A stretch of DNA of 39,574 nt, from NCBI RefSeq assembly GCF_002198655.1, contig NZ_MWLN01000168.1:36911-76484 (forward strand). Direction: 5' to 3'. Origin of the DNA: Kineosporia sp. A_224 (GTDB lineage: Bacteria; Actinomycetota; Actinomycetes; Actinomycetales; Kineosporiaceae). The notes beneath the pieces were generated by a model. The model saw only the letters and a program-made list of their open reading frames with translations. It was not told the origin of the DNA and made no database searches. Shown piece by piece: positions 1 through 7,735 of the stretch (its first letter is position 1; every line of letters begins with the position of its first letter). The position numbers and the translations under genes were made by a program.

Positions 1-62
1 GGTCCGCCGCCCGGACCGCCGCCCGGACCGACGCCCGGACCGACGCCCGGACCGCCGCCCGG
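1..62 (-). repeat. 12-bp tandem repeat encoding Gly/Pro-rich tail
   Basis: Five imperfect copies of a 12-base unit (ggaccgccgccc, with ggaccgacgccc variants) stand in tandem. Read on the minus strand they encode GGGP / GVGP units in the extracytoplasmic C-terminal part of the glycosyltransferase. The array continues past the window edge. Confidence 0.85.
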
Positions 63-1784
63 AGGCAGCTGGATGCCGCGGGCCTCGAGCTGACGGCGCA
101 GCCGGTCGAGGTCCGGCGTGCGTCCCGCGAACGGGCCGTCGCCGGTCGCGGTCCGCGGGCCGGACGTCGGGATGCTGCCCGTGTGCGACGTCGCGACGGT
201 CTGGAGCGACCACGCGACCGGCGCCGCGACGGCCGACGCGAGGGCGAGCCCGGCCACCGCGCCCGCGACGCGGACGCGGCGGCCGGACGTCACGGTGACG
301 ATCCCGAGCGCCGCGACGACCGCGGCGGCCACGACGGTCCAGCGCAGCCAGGGGAGCCAGCCGTCCGCACGGCCGAGGAGCACGAACGCCGTACCGGCCG
401 TGCCGAGCACGGTCACGGCCAGCACGCCGCGGGCGAGCGGCACCGTCCGGCCGCGCCACAGCGCCGGCAGCAGCATGCCCGCGAGCGCCGCGACGGCCGG
501 GGCGAGGGCGACCGTGTAGTAGGTGTGGACGATCCCGCCCATGAAGGAGAAGACGCCCCCCGTGACGACGAGCCAGCCGCCCCAGAGCAGCAGGCTCGCC
601 CGCCGCGGGTCGGTGCGCGGCGCCCGCCGGGTCAGCACGAGACCGGTGACGAGCAGCAGCACCGCGGCCGGCAGCAACCAGGCGATCTCGCCGCCGAAGA
701 GGTCGTTGACCATCCGCCCGATGCCGGGGGTGCCGCCGAATCCTGCCCCCGGTCCGCCGCCCCGGCCACCGACAGGGCCCTGACCGCCGCCCGGCCCGGC
801 ACCGCCCAGCAGCCGGCTGAGGCCGTTGGAGCCCAGCGCCAGCGAGAGGGTCGAGTTGTCCGTCGACCCGCCGACGTACGGCCGCGACGAGGCCGGGACC
901 GCGTCGACGAGCACCATCCACCACAGCCCCGACACCGCGAGCACGCCGCCCGCCCCGACGAGCCGGAGCAGCCGCCGTCCCGGCCCGCCCGGGGCGGCGA
1001 CGAGGTACGCGAGGGCGAACCCGGGCAGCACGAGCAGCGCCTGGAGCGACTTCGTGAGGAACGCCGTCCCGAGCAGCCCGGCGGCGAGCAGCAGCCAGCG
1101 CCACCGGCCGTCCTCGAGCGCGCGGGTCAGTGCCCAGGCGGAGGCGACGAGCAGGAAGGTCAGCGCGGCGTCCGGGTTGTCGAACCGGAACATGAGCGCC
1201 GCGACCGGGGTCACCGCGAGCGCCCCGGCCGCGAGCAGCCCGGCCCGGGCGCCCCAGGCCCGGCGCACGGTCGCGAAGAGCAGGCCGACCGCAGCGACCC
1301 CGAGGAGCACGTTCGGCGCGAGCATGCTCCACGAGGAGAAGCCGAAGACCCGCCCGGACAGCGCCATGACCCACAGCGACACCGGCGGCTTGTCGACGGT
1401 GATGAAGCTCGCGGCGTCGAAGGAGCCGAAGAAGAACGCCTTCCAGGACTCGGTGCCGGCCTGCACCGCCGCCGCGTAGAAGGTGTTGCCCCAGCCGTTG
1501 CGGTCGAGGTCCCACAGCCACGCGACGGCGGTGAGCACGAGGAGGCCGAGCAGGGCCGGCCGGGTCCACCGCGGGTCGGCGCCGGGCTCGAGGTCGATCC
1601 GGGCGTGCGCCGCGGGCGTCGGGCCGTCGCTCCCGTCGGACGGCGGCGGTGCGGACGGTGGCGGTGCTGACGGTGGCGGTGCGGACGGCGCGGGGCCGGC
1701 GGCTGCGTCGGGCACCGGCCCGCTCGCGGCGGCCACGGCCCAGGCGGGGACCTCGGCGGTGCTCGGCTCGGCCCGCTCGGGCAT
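1..1784 (-). CDS. ArnT-like family 39 glycosyltransferase (3' end outside window)
   Basis: Integral membrane glycosyltransferase of the ArnT/PMT (GT39) type, which transfers a sugar from a lipid carrier at the outer face of the membrane; the acceptor is unknown. The ATG at 1784 is preceded by AGAAGGAG 8 nt upstream. About 594 residues are visible without a stop. Residues 1-45 are a cytoplasmic Pro/Ala/Ser tail with three APPPS units. The family signature follows from about residue 100: a YAAAVQAG / FFFGSFDAASFITVDKPP block whose acidic residues are the expected catalytic and metal-binding positions. Numerous hydrophobic helices follow. A Gly/Pro-rich extracytoplasmic stretch lies near residue 340, and a second begins at the window edge. 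It is divergent from the DDAH-like gene with 151 bp between them. Family assignment is strong; the substrate is not. Confidence 0.85.
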   Translation of the reverse strand, partial: MPERAEPSTAEVPAWAVAAASGPVPDAAAGPAPSAPPPSAPPPSAPPPSDGSDGPTPAAHARIDLEPGADPRWTRPALLGLLVLTAVAWLWDLDRNGWGNTFYAAAVQAGTESWKAFFFGSFDAASFITVDKPPVSLWVMALSGRVFGFSSWSMLAPNVLLGVAAVGLLFATVRRAWGARAGLLAAGALAVTPVAALMFRFDNPDAALTFLLVASAWALTRALEDGRWRWLLLAAGLLGTAFLTKSLQALLVLPGFALAYLVAAPGGPGRRLLRLVGAGGVLAVSGLWWMVLVDAVPASSRPYVGGSTDNSTLSLALGSNGLSRLLGGAGPGGGQGPVGGRGGGPGAGFGGTPGIGRMVNDLFGGEIAWLLPAAVLLLVTGLVLTRRAPRTDPRRASLLLWGGWLVVTGGVFSFMGGIVHTYYTVALAPAVAALAGMLLPALWRGRTVPLARGVLAVTVLGTAGTAFVLLGRADGWLPWLRWTVVAAAVVAALGIVTVTSGRRVRVAGAVAGLALASAVAAPVAWSLQTVATSHTGSIPTSGPRTATGDGPFAGRTPDLDRLRRQLEARGIQLPPGGGPGVGPGVGPGGGPGGG

Positions 1785-1922
1785 GGAGGTGCTCCTTCTG
1801 GCGACGTCGACCCGGTGTCGACCCCCACGCGCCGACCCCAGGATCATGGACCGCTCGGGTGGACCTGGGCCGGAACACACCTGTGAGTCGGCTGTGAACC
1901 GCGTGCCCGGCAGGCGTGCAGG

Positions 1923-1935
1923 TAGGTTCGCGGCC
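1923..1935 (+). promoter_or_regulatory. -10 hexamer of a leaderless promoter
   Basis: TAGGTT at 1923-1928 is followed by exactly 7 nt and then the GTG at 1936. This spacing puts the transcription start on the start codon, as in actinobacterial leaderless mRNAs. It decides the start of the DDAH-like gene over the ATG 30 nt downstream. Confidence 0.5.
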
Positions 1936-2793
1936 GTGGCCGATCACGGGTACGGCGTCCGGTCGATGGTGGCCCCGCTGCGGCGGGCGCTCGTCGTGAC
2001 CCCGACGACCGAGGGCGACTTCGCCGCCGCGGGCTGGCGCGAGCCGGAGCCGGGCGCGCTGCTCGCCGAGCACGCGACGTTCGTCGACCTCCTCGAGCGG
2101 CTCGGCGTCGAGGTGGTCCGGGTGCAGGCGCCGCCCGGGCTCGTCGACGCCGTCTACGCGTACGACAGCGTGTTCGTCGGCGGCAGCGGCGCGGTCGTGC
2201 TCCGGGCCGCCAAGCCGGCCCGCGCGGGCGAGGCGGACTGGCTCGCGCCCCTCGTCGAGGCCGCCGGGGTACCCGTCGTCGGGCGGCTGGAGGAGCCGGC
2301 CACGGCGGACGGCGGGGACCTCATGTGGCTCGAGGACGGCGTCCTCGCAATGGGCCGCGGGCACCGGACGAACGCCCAGGGGCACCTCCAGCTCGCGACG
2401 CTCTTCCGCGAGGAGGGCGTGCGGATGCGGCACCGCTACGACCTGCCGTGGCACCTCGGCCCGGACGCCGTGCTCCACCTCATGAGCGTCGTCTCGCTCG
2501 TCTCGCAGCGGCTGGCCGTCGTGCACCGGCCGATCGCCCCCGTCGGCCTCCTCGAGCGGCTGACCGACCAGGGCGTCACGCTCGTCGACGTCGACGCCGA
2601 GGAGTTCGCGACCCAGGGCGGCAACGTGCTCGCCGTCCGCCCGGGCGTCGTCGTCCTGCCTGCCGGCAACGCGCGGGTCCAGGCCGCGCTCGAGGCGCAC
2701 GACGTCGAGGTGCACACGTACGTCGCCACCGAGCTCAACAAGGGGGACGGCGGCCCGACGTGCCTCACGCGGCCGCTGTGGCGCGCGTCCTGA
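1936..2793 (+). CDS. Dimethylarginine dimethylaminohydrolase-like protein
   Basis: Predicted amidinotransferase-superfamily hydrolase (285 aa), the family that splits dimethylarginine or related guanidino compounds through a covalent thiol intermediate. Visible family landmarks are DSVFVGG near residue 75, the acidic EPATADGGD segment near 120, the RTNAQG substrate segment, the HLMSVVS segment carrying the general-base histidine, and the C-terminal GGPTCLTRPL carrying the nucleophilic cysteine. All three catalytic positions are therefore present. The length is normal for DDAH (about 255-285). The start is taken at GTG 1936 because of the leaderless promoter; ATG 1966 is the alternative and would give 275 aa. 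It could instead act on another guanidino substrate. Confidence 0.85.
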   Translation: MADHGYGVRSMVAPLRRALVVTPTTEGDFAAAGWREPEPGALLAEHATFVDLLERLGVEVVRVQAPPGLVDAVYAYDSVFVGGSGAVVLRAAKPARAGEADWLAPLVEAAGVPVVGRLEEPATADGGDLMWLEDGVLAMGRGHRTNAQGHLQLATLFREEGVRMRHRYDLPWHLGPDAVLHLMSVVSLVSQRLAVVHRPIAPVGLLERLTDQGVTLVDVDAEEFATQGGNVLAVRPGVVVLPAGNARVQAALEAHDVEVHTYVATELNKGDGGPTCLTRPLWRAS

Positions 2794-2812
2794 CGTTCCG
2801 CCGTCCGAAGGG

Positions 2813-3394
2813 TCAGAGGTACTGCCCGGTCTGCCGGTCGCCGCCGTCGTCCGCGCGCGGCATCCCGGGAGCACCCATCGGCCCGCCCGGCCCGCCCATC
2901 CCCGGCGGCATCTGGCCACCGGGCAGGGCACGGCGCATCTGCTCGAGCTGGGCCCGGGCGGCCATCTGCTGGGCGAAGAGCGCCGTCTGGATGCCGTGGA
3001 AGAGGCCCTCGAGCCAGCCGACGAGCTGGGCCTGCGCGATCCGCAGCTCGGCGTCGGACGGCGTCGTCTCGGGCGCGAACGGCAGGGTGATCCGCTGGAG
3101 CTCGTCGACGAGCTCGGGGGCGAGCCCCTGCTCGAGCTCCTTGATCGACCGGGCGTGGATCTCGGCGAGCCGCGCGCGGCCGGCCTCGTCGAGCGGCGCG
3201 CTGCGGACCTCCTCGAGCAGCTGCTTGATCATGCTGCCGATCCGCATGACCTTCGCCGGCTCCTCGATGAGCTCGGCCGGGCTGCGCTCGCCGTCCTCCT
3301 GCTGACCGGTCACCGCCATGCCCTCGGGAGTCACGACCACGAGCCGCTCCCCGCCCCGCTCGGCGTCCCCGGCCTCACCGTTGCTCTCGCTCAT
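2813..3394 (-). CDS. bpa: Bacterial proteasome activator Bpa
   Basis: ATP-independent ring-forming activator of the actinobacterial 20S proteasome, which opens the proteasome gate for Pup-independent degradation of unfolded proteins. The 193-residue protein has an acidic, disordered N-terminus, a central helical bundle (about residues 40-150, with SPAELIEEPAKVMRIGSMIK and QLVGWLEGLFHGIQTALFAQ), a Pro/Gly/Met-rich linker, and the diagnostic C-terminal tetrapeptide GQYL that docks in proteasome alpha-ring pockets. Start at the ATG at 3394; an upstream GTG/ATG extension is unlike the family. It implies that this organism has a proteasome, although no proteasome genes are in the window. It converges on the DDAH-like gene with a 19-bp gap. 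Confidence 0.93.
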   Translation of the reverse strand: MSESNGEAGDAERGGERLVVVTPEGMAVTGQQEDGERSPAELIEEPAKVMRIGSMIKQLLEEVRSAPLDEAGRARLAEIHARSIKELEQGLAPELVDELQRITLPFAPETTPSDAELRIAQAQLVGWLEGLFHGIQTALFAQQMAARAQLEQMRRALPGGQMPPGMGGPGGPMGAPGMPRADDGGDRQTGQYL

Positions 3395-3476
3395 GGCCCC
3401 AATCCTGCCGTGTCCGGCCGCCGCCGTCAGCGCGAGCCCCCGCACGGTGCGCCCGCCGGCACCCCGGTGCCCCCGT

Positions 3477-3732
3477 GCTTTGCTCTGCCATCACCAGCGA
3501 GCCAGCCCGCTTGCTCTGCCATCAGGAGCGGGCCGCGCCACAGCGTCGTCGTTGGTCGGCGAAACGCTGGCACCGGCCCCGGGTGTCGCGCGGCAACGAC
3601 GAAGCTGTGGCGCGCGGCGGGCCACAACGCAACCAGAAGCGGCGTTCCGGGCCGGTTGCGCCGTCCGGAGGGCACTTGTGGTTGCGTTGTGGCGCGGCGA
3701 CGGCTGGCTCGCTGGTGATGGCAGTGCAAAGC
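3477..3732. repeat. 256-bp nested inverted-repeat element
   Basis: Fills the gene-free stretch 3395-3877. The ends are 30-bp inverted repeats with one mismatch (3477-3506 and 3703-3732, GCTTTGC[T/A]CTGCC...). Inside lie two further long palindromes: 21-nt arms at 3534-3554 / 3594-3614 (one mismatch) and 18-nt arms at 3622-3639 / 3675-3692 (one mismatch). A second, variant copy of the end motif (TTGCTCTGCCATCAGG...) sits at 3510-3533. The whole could fold as one closing stem bearing two hairpins. No open reading frame with protein character, target-site duplication or transposase is visible. It could be a MITE-like or REP-like element or a structured RNA. Confidence 0.8.
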
Positions 3733-3877
3733 CTCGCGACGAGTGTCCGCCCAGGTGGTCGATCGGAGCGCGGGCCCGCTCCTCGGGACGGGGATGTCGG
3801 ATGATCCGGCCTGAGTCGTAGGCTGCGCCGGACCGGCGGCGGGCAGCGTGCCGGGCGGACGACGAGAGGCGGACGAC

Positions 3878-5107
3878 GTGACGTACGACGTGGCGAAGGT
3901 GCGGGCGCTCTACCCGGCGCTGGCCGACGGGTGGGCCTACCTGGACGGCGCGGCCGGCACCCAGGTCCCGCGGTCCGTCATCGACGCCGAGTCGGCGACC
4001 TACGCCGCCGGCATCGGCAACCACGGCGCGTACTTCGCGGCCTCCAAGCGGTCGGACGCCGCGTCGAGGGCCGCCCGCGAGGGCATCGTCGACCTCGTCG
4101 GGGCGCCGGCGGTCGAGGGGGTCGCGCTGGGGCCGAGCATGACCGCGCTGACCTACCGGTTCGCCGACGGCCTCTCGAAGACGTGGAAGCCCGGCGACGA
4201 GATCGTCGTGACCCGGCTCGACCACGACGCCAACGTGCGCCCGTGGGTGCAGGCCGCCGAGCGCGCCGGGGTGACCGTGCGCTGGGCCGTGCCGACGCTG
4301 CCCGACGTCGAGCTGCCCGTCGAGGCGGTCACCGAGCACCTCTCCGAGCGGACCCGGCTCGTCGCCGTCACCGCCGCGTCGAACGTCATCGGCACCCGGC
4401 CCGACGTCCGGGCGATCGCGGACGCCGCCCACGCCGCCGGCGCGCTCGTCTACGTCGACGGCGTCCACGCGACGCCGCACGTGCCGGTCGACGTCGCGGC
4501 CCTCGGCGCCGACTTCTACGCGACGAGCGCCTACAAGTGGTCCGGCCCGCACCTCGCGACCGTCGTCGGGGAGCCGGCCCTCCTCGAGACGGTCATGCCG
4601 GACAAGCTCGCGTCGTCCTCGACCGACGTCCCGGACCGCTTCGAGTACGGCACCTCGCCCTTCGCCCAGCACGCCGGCATGGCGGCGGCGGTCGACCACG
4701 TCGCCGGGCTCGGCGCCCTCGCCGGCGCGGGCGGCCAGCCCGGCCCGGACGCCCCCCGCCGGGAGCGCATCCTCGCCTCGATGGCCGCCGTCGAGGCCTA
4801 CGAGCAGGCCCTGCTGGCCCGGATGATCGCGGGCCTGGCCGCGATGGACCACGTCGAGCGCTTCGGCAGCCCGGCCCTGCAGGCGCCGACGATCTGGTTC
4901 CGGGTGCGCGGGCTGACCCCCGACCAGGTCGCGGAGCACTGTGCGAAGGCCGAGGTCAACGTGTGGTCCGGCCACAACTACGCGTGGGAGCTCGCCGGCC
5001 TGCTGGGCATCCGGGACAGCGGGTCCGCCGTCCGGGCCAGCCTGTCGGTCTACTCGAGCGACGAGGACGTCGACCGGCTGCTCGAGGCGGTCGCCGCGCT
5101 GGGGTGA
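3878..5107 (+). CDS. Class V aminotransferase, cysteine desulfurase-like
   Basis: PLP-dependent fold-type I enzyme (409 aa) of the cysteine-desulfurase-like group. The PLP lysine is in FYATSAYKWSGPH, the PLP-ring-contacting Asp-x-x-His is in VDGVHATPH, and the cofactor-phosphate segment is around LDHDANV. In SufS/IscS the reactive cysteine lies in a loop after about residue 340; here the matching segment reads NVWSGHNYAWEL with no cysteine. Desulfurase activity by the usual mechanism is therefore unlikely, and the substrate is unknown. The start is GTG 3878 because GAGAGG lies 8 nt upstream; GTG 3848 would add ten unlike residues. It stands alone, converging on the DUF1905 gene with 3 bp between the stops. 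Confidence 0.82.
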   Translation: MTYDVAKVRALYPALADGWAYLDGAAGTQVPRSVIDAESATYAAGIGNHGAYFAASKRSDAASRAAREGIVDLVGAPAVEGVALGPSMTALTYRFADGLSKTWKPGDEIVVTRLDHDANVRPWVQAAERAGVTVRWAVPTLPDVELPVEAVTEHLSERTRLVAVTAASNVIGTRPDVRAIADAAHAAGALVYVDGVHATPHVPVDVAALGADFYATSAYKWSGPHLATVVGEPALLETVMPDKLASSSTDVPDRFEYGTSPFAQHAGMAAAVDHVAGLGALAGAGGQPGPDAPRRERILASMAAVEAYEQALLARMIAGLAAMDHVERFGSPALQAPTIWFRVRGLTPDQVAEHCAKAEVNVWSGHNYAWELAGLLGIRDSGSAVRASLSVYSSDEDVDRLLEAVAALG

Positions 5108-5110
5108 GCC

Positions 5111-5413
5111 CTAGGACAGCCGCACGGTGAGGGTCACCGCCGCGACGGTCCCGTCCTCGAGCTTCTCCTTGGTGCGCACCGGCTTCTTCACGGGCAGCAC
5201 GTAGCAGCCGCGCTTGGTGTCGGGGAAGATCGACGTCTGCCACGTGGTGGTGCCGATCGTCACCTCGACCGGGACGGCGCCGAAGCCGCCGGCGGCGTTG
5301 CCCCACCGCTCGTCGATCTCGTCGGTGACGTCCTCCGGCAGCCCGAGGAAGTGCCAGGCGGCGTTGCCCTCCCAGCGGAAGAGCTCGGCGGTGAACTCGA
5401 AGGCGTCGGCCAT
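5111..5413 (-). CDS. DUF1905 domain protein
   Basis: Small cytoplasmic protein (100 aa) of the DUF1905 family, function unknown. The family pattern is visible as FTAELFRWEGNAAWHFLGLP near the N-terminus, a central beta-rich region (PVEVTIGTTTWQTSIFPD), the basic YVLPVKKPVRTKE segment and a C-terminal beta strand. A -10-like TAGCCT (5422-5427 on the opposite strand) stands 8 nt before ATG 5413, so the message may be leaderless. A GTG two codons and a TTG three codons upstream are alternatives. It is divergent from the PPOX-type gene with 65 bp between starts. Confidence 0.8.
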   Translation of the reverse strand: MADAFEFTAELFRWEGNAAWHFLGLPEDVTDEIDERWGNAAGGFGAVPVEVTIGTTTWQTSIFPDTKRGCYVLPVKKPVRTKEKLEDGTVAAVTLTVRLS

Positions 5414-5478
5414 GGTCACCAAGGCTAGGTGCCCGCACCGACAGCCGTGGTGGACGAGGTGTGGTGGAGGATGAGTCC

Positions 5479-5853
5479 ATGAGCGTCAAGGTCGAGCTCG
5501 AGAAGCTCCTGGAGGTGTCGTCCGGGTACGGGACGACGCCCATGCTCCTCACGACGGACGCCGACGGGCGCCCGCGCGCGTCGGCCGTCGCCGTCGCCTG
5601 GGACGGCGAGGTCGCCACGGTGCGGGCCGGGCACCGCTCGGTCGCGAACGCCGCCGAACGGCCGCTCGTGAGCCTGCTGTGGCCGGCGCCTCCCGGTGAG
5701 CGGTTCGCACTGCTCGTCGACGGCGAGGTCACGCAGGTCCGCCCCGACGACGTCCCCGACGACGCGACCGGGCGCGCGGCCAAGCCCGGCGGCTTCGTCG
5801 TCGTGCGGGCGAGCGGCGGCATCCTCCACGTCGTGGGCCGCCCGCACTCCTGA
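5479..5853 (+). CDS. Pyridoxamine 5'-phosphate oxidase-like split-barrel protein
   Basis: Small (124 aa) flavin- or F420-binding split-barrel protein. It begins with a helical [13 protein letters not shown] segment, then the strand pair [20 protein letters not shown] typical of PPOX-fold proteins, further strands [14 protein letters not shown] and PLVSLLWPA, and a hydrophobic C-terminal strand [14 protein letters not shown]. Cofactor and substrate cannot be read from sequence. ATG 5479 is chosen because GGAGG ends 8 nt upstream; the in-frame GTG at 5461 lacks a site. Confidence 0.7.
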   Translation: MSVKVELEKLLEVSSGYGTTPMLLTTDADGRPRASAVAVAWDGEVATVRAGHRSVANAAERPLVSLLWPAPPGERFALLVDGEVTQVRPDDVPDDATGRAAKPGGFVVVRASGGILHVVGRPHS

Positions 5854-5872
5854 CCCGGCGGGCCGGTCGAGG

Positions 5873-5891
5873 CGTCGGCGTTACGCCGACG
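5873..5891. promoter_or_regulatory. Perfect 8-bp inverted repeat upstream of the clgR-like gene
   Basis: CGTCGGCG and CGCCGACG are separated by TTA, 82 bp before the start of the ClgR-like gene and 20 bp after the stop of the PPOX-type gene. It could be an operator or a short terminator stem; it does not match the ClgR core CGCYNANRGCG. Confidence 0.4.
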
Positions 5892-5972
5892 GCTCAAACC
5901 GGCCCGCGACCGTTCCGGCGGGGCCCGGCGAGCGCCTACCGTCGTGAGGGTCCCCCCGGGAAGGAGCGCGCC

Positions 5973-6329
5973 GTGCCCGACCAGAGAACCGCCCTGGACC
6001 CGCTGTGGCGCACCGTCGTCGGCGCCGTCCTGCGGGACGAGCGGCACCGCCAGGGCCGCACGCTCCGGCACGTCGCCGACGCGGCGGGCGTCTCGGTGCC
6101 CTACCTGTCCGAGGTCGAGCGCGGCCGCAAGGAGGCCTCCTCGGAGATCCTCGCCGCGGTCGCCGGGGCCCTCGAGCTGCGCCTCGTCGACCTGCTCGGC
6201 CGGGCGCACGCGCTGCTCGCCGGCGCCCTCGGGACGCTCGACCTCACCACCTGGCCGGCCGGCCCGGCAGCCGCTCCGCACCTGCCCCGGAACGACTACC
6301 GGGCCTCCGTCACCCTCCTGGCGGCCTGA
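5973..6329 (+). CDS. clgR: ClgR-like XRE-family transcriptional regulator
   Basis: DNA-binding regulator (118 aa) with a single helix-turn-helix of XRE type. The core (about residues 15-75) has [20 protein letters not shown], the recognition helix [17 protein letters not shown] and [13 protein letters not shown], which closely matches ClgR, the activator of clp genes in actinobacteria. GTG 5973 follows AAGGAG by 6 nt. The C-terminus is TLLAA; ClgR in Streptomyces and relatives is known to be removed by ClpP and needs terminal alanines for this, so the tail fits a Clp degron. It converges on clpP2 (3 bp between stops), and a candidate binding site lies before clpP1. Other XRE regulators share this fold, so the name rests on fold plus context. 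Confidence 0.8.
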   Translation: MPDQRTALDPLWRTVVGAVLRDERHRQGRTLRHVADAAGVSVPYLSEVERGRKEASSEILAAVAGALELRLVDLLGRAHALLAGALGTLDLTTWPAGPAAAPHLPRNDYRASVTLLAA

Positions 6330-6332
6330 GCC

Positions 6333-6977
6333 TCACGAGGCCCGCGCGGCGTCCCGCACCCCCGGCCGCCGCACGATGACGTCGTCCGCGAGCCCGTACT
6401 CGACGGCTTCGCGCGAGGTGAAGACCCGGTCCCGGTCGAGGTCGCGCCGCAGCCGCTCGACGTCCTGGCCGGTGTGCCGGCTCAGCACCTCCTCGACGGC
6501 GGAGCGCACCCTGAGGATCTCGCGCGCCTGCAGTGCCAGGTCGGAGACCGTGCCCTCGCCCTGGCTCGACGGCTGGTGCAGCAGCATCCGCGCGTGGTCG
6601 AGGACGAACCGCTTGCCCGGCGCCCCGGACGCCAGCAGCACCGCGGCGGCCGACGCGGCCTGCCCCATGCAGAACGTCGACACGTCCGGGCGGACGAACT
6701 GCATCGTGTCGTAGATCGCCATCGCCGCGGTGAACGAGCCGCCCGGGGAGTTGATGTAGAGCCCGATCTCGGCGTCCGGGTTCTCCGACTCCAGGTGCAG
6801 CAGCTGGGCCATGACGACGTTCGCGACGCCGTCGTCGATCTGCGTCCCGAGGAAGATGATGCGCTCGGAGAGCAGCCGGCTGAAGACGTCGAACGCCCGC
6901 TCCCCGTTCGGCGTCCGCTCGATGACGGTGGGGATCGTGTAGCTCATGGACCCGCCGTTCATGGATGCAGCGCTCAT
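6333..6977 (-). CDS. clpP2: ATP-dependent Clp protease proteolytic subunit (second gene)
   Basis: Serine protease subunit (214 aa) forming one ring of the ClpP1P2 tetradecamer that works with ClpX or ClpC. The catalytic serine is in [14 protein letters not shown], the histidine in [10 protein letters not shown] and the aspartate in the DRDRVFT region. The oxyanion/handle segment [11 protein letters not shown] is intact. The N-terminus [16 protein letters not shown] may be processed; ATG 6977 is preceded by AAGGTGGGG, and internal ATGs at codons 6 and 11 are alternatives. The start overlaps the upstream clpP stop in an ATGA, indicating translational coupling. Which paralogue corresponds to ClpP1 or ClpP2 of model species is inferred only from order. 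Confidence 0.93.
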   Translation of the reverse strand: MSAASMNGGSMSYTIPTVIERTPNGERAFDVFSRLLSERIIFLGTQIDDGVANVVMAQLLHLESENPDAEIGLYINSPGGSFTAAMAIYDTMQFVRPDVSTFCMGQAASAAAVLLASGAPGKRFVLDHARMLLHQPSSQGEGTVSDLALQAREILRVRSAVEEVLSRHTGQDVERLRRDLDRDRVFTSREAVEYGLADDVIVRRPGVRDAARAS

Positions 6978-7594
6978 GCCAGCCCCACCTTCCGGCGGGC
7001 GGTCGCCGGCCGGACGTCGGTGAGCCCGGACACGACCTGGTCGACCATCCCGTACTCGCGGGCCTGCTCCGCGGTGAACCAGCGGTCCCGGTCGCTGTCC
7101 TCGGCGACGGTCTGCTCCGTTTGCCCGGTGTGCAGGGCGGTGAGCCGCTGCATGACGGCCTTCGTGTGCTCGAGGTTCTCGGCCTGGATGGCGATGTCGG
7201 ACGCGGTGCCCCCGATCCCGGCCGACGGCTGGTGCATCATGATCCGCGCGTGCGGCAGGCTCGACCGCTTGCCCGCTGTGCCCGCGCAGAGCAGGAACTG
7301 CCCCATGCTCGCGGCGATCCCCATCGCGAGCGTCGAGACGTCGTTCGGGATGAGCTGCATCGTGTCGTAGATCGCCAGGCCGGCGGTGACGGAGCCGCCG
7401 GGGGAGTTGATGTACAGGCTGATGTCTGTGCGCGGGTCCTCCGCCGAGAGCAGGAGGAGCTGCGCGCAGATCCGGTTGGCGACGGCCTCGTCGACCGCGG
7501 TGCCGAGCACGATGATGCGCTCGTGGAGCAGCCGGGCGGTCAGCTGGTCGTCGTGGCGCAGGTCCGCGCCCGGTGACTCGAGGGTCGTTGTCAT
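6974..7594 (-). CDS. clpP1: ATP-dependent Clp protease proteolytic subunit (first gene)
   Basis: ClpP paralogue of 206 aa, first gene of the two-gene clpP operon. The catalytic serine is in [14 protein letters not shown], the histidine in IMMHQPSAG and the aspartate in [22 protein letters not shown] is intact. The start is ATG 7594 with GGAGGAA just upstream. Actinobacterial ClpP1 and ClpP2 form mixed rings and are often essential, which fits the 4-bp overlap that keeps their synthesis matched. The 140-bp upstream region holds a ClgR-box candidate. Confidence 0.93.
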   Translation of the reverse strand: MTTTLESPGADLRHDDQLTARLLHERIIVLGTAVDEAVANRICAQLLLLSAEDPRTDISLYINSPGGSVTAGLAIYDTMQLIPNDVSTLAMGIAASMGQFLLCAGTAGKRSSLPHARIMMHQPSAGIGGTASDIAIQAENLEHTKAVMQRLTALHTGQTEQTVAEDSDRDRWFTAEQAREYGMVDQVVSGLTDVRPATARRKVGLA

Positions 7595-7686
7595 GGTTCC
7601 TCCGCGGTGCTGCTGCCGTGCGCCACCGGGGCGGTGACGTCGCGTGCAGCCATCGTGCGGAGCGGCCACGCCCTGCCGGAACCCTT

Positions 7687-7714
7687 TCTGCCCCAGGCAG
7701 ATCCGCTCTCGGCG
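7687..7714. promoter_or_regulatory. ClgR operator candidate and palindrome before clpP1
   Basis: On the minus strand the sequence reads CGCCGAGAGCG (7704-7714), a full match to the CGCYNANRGCG core I recall for ClgR sites. It is 110 bp upstream of the clpP1 start. Right next to it, 7687-7701 is a perfect palindrome TCTGCC-CCA-GGCAGA. The position and the adjacent regulator gene support autoregulated control of clpP1P2. Confidence 0.55.
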
Positions 7715-7735
7715 CAGCCGTTCGGGGCGGTGCGG

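Noticed and set aside
1-62. Repeat array considered as CRISPR
   Set aside because: The 12-bp units are contiguous with no spacers and keep a Gly/Pro reading frame.
183-1670. 495-codon plus-strand frame opposite the glycosyltransferase
   Set aside because: Low-complexity Arg/Gly/Pro/Glu translation with no domain; the opposite strand has clear GT39 motifs and a ribosome site.
3477-3732. Nested repeat considered as a simple bidirectional terminator
   Set aside because: The arms are far longer and more numerous than needed, it is 83 nt from bpa's start rather than after a stop, and related copies occur elsewhere.
3491-4975. 494-codon minus-strand frame through the aminotransferase-like gene and the nested repeat
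   Set aside because: Antisense reading of a gene with intact PLP motifs; it also runs through palindromic non-coding DNA.
5873-5891. Palindrome considered as a second ClgR box
   Set aside because: It does not contain CGCYNANRGCG in either direction; kept only as an unassigned inverted repeat.
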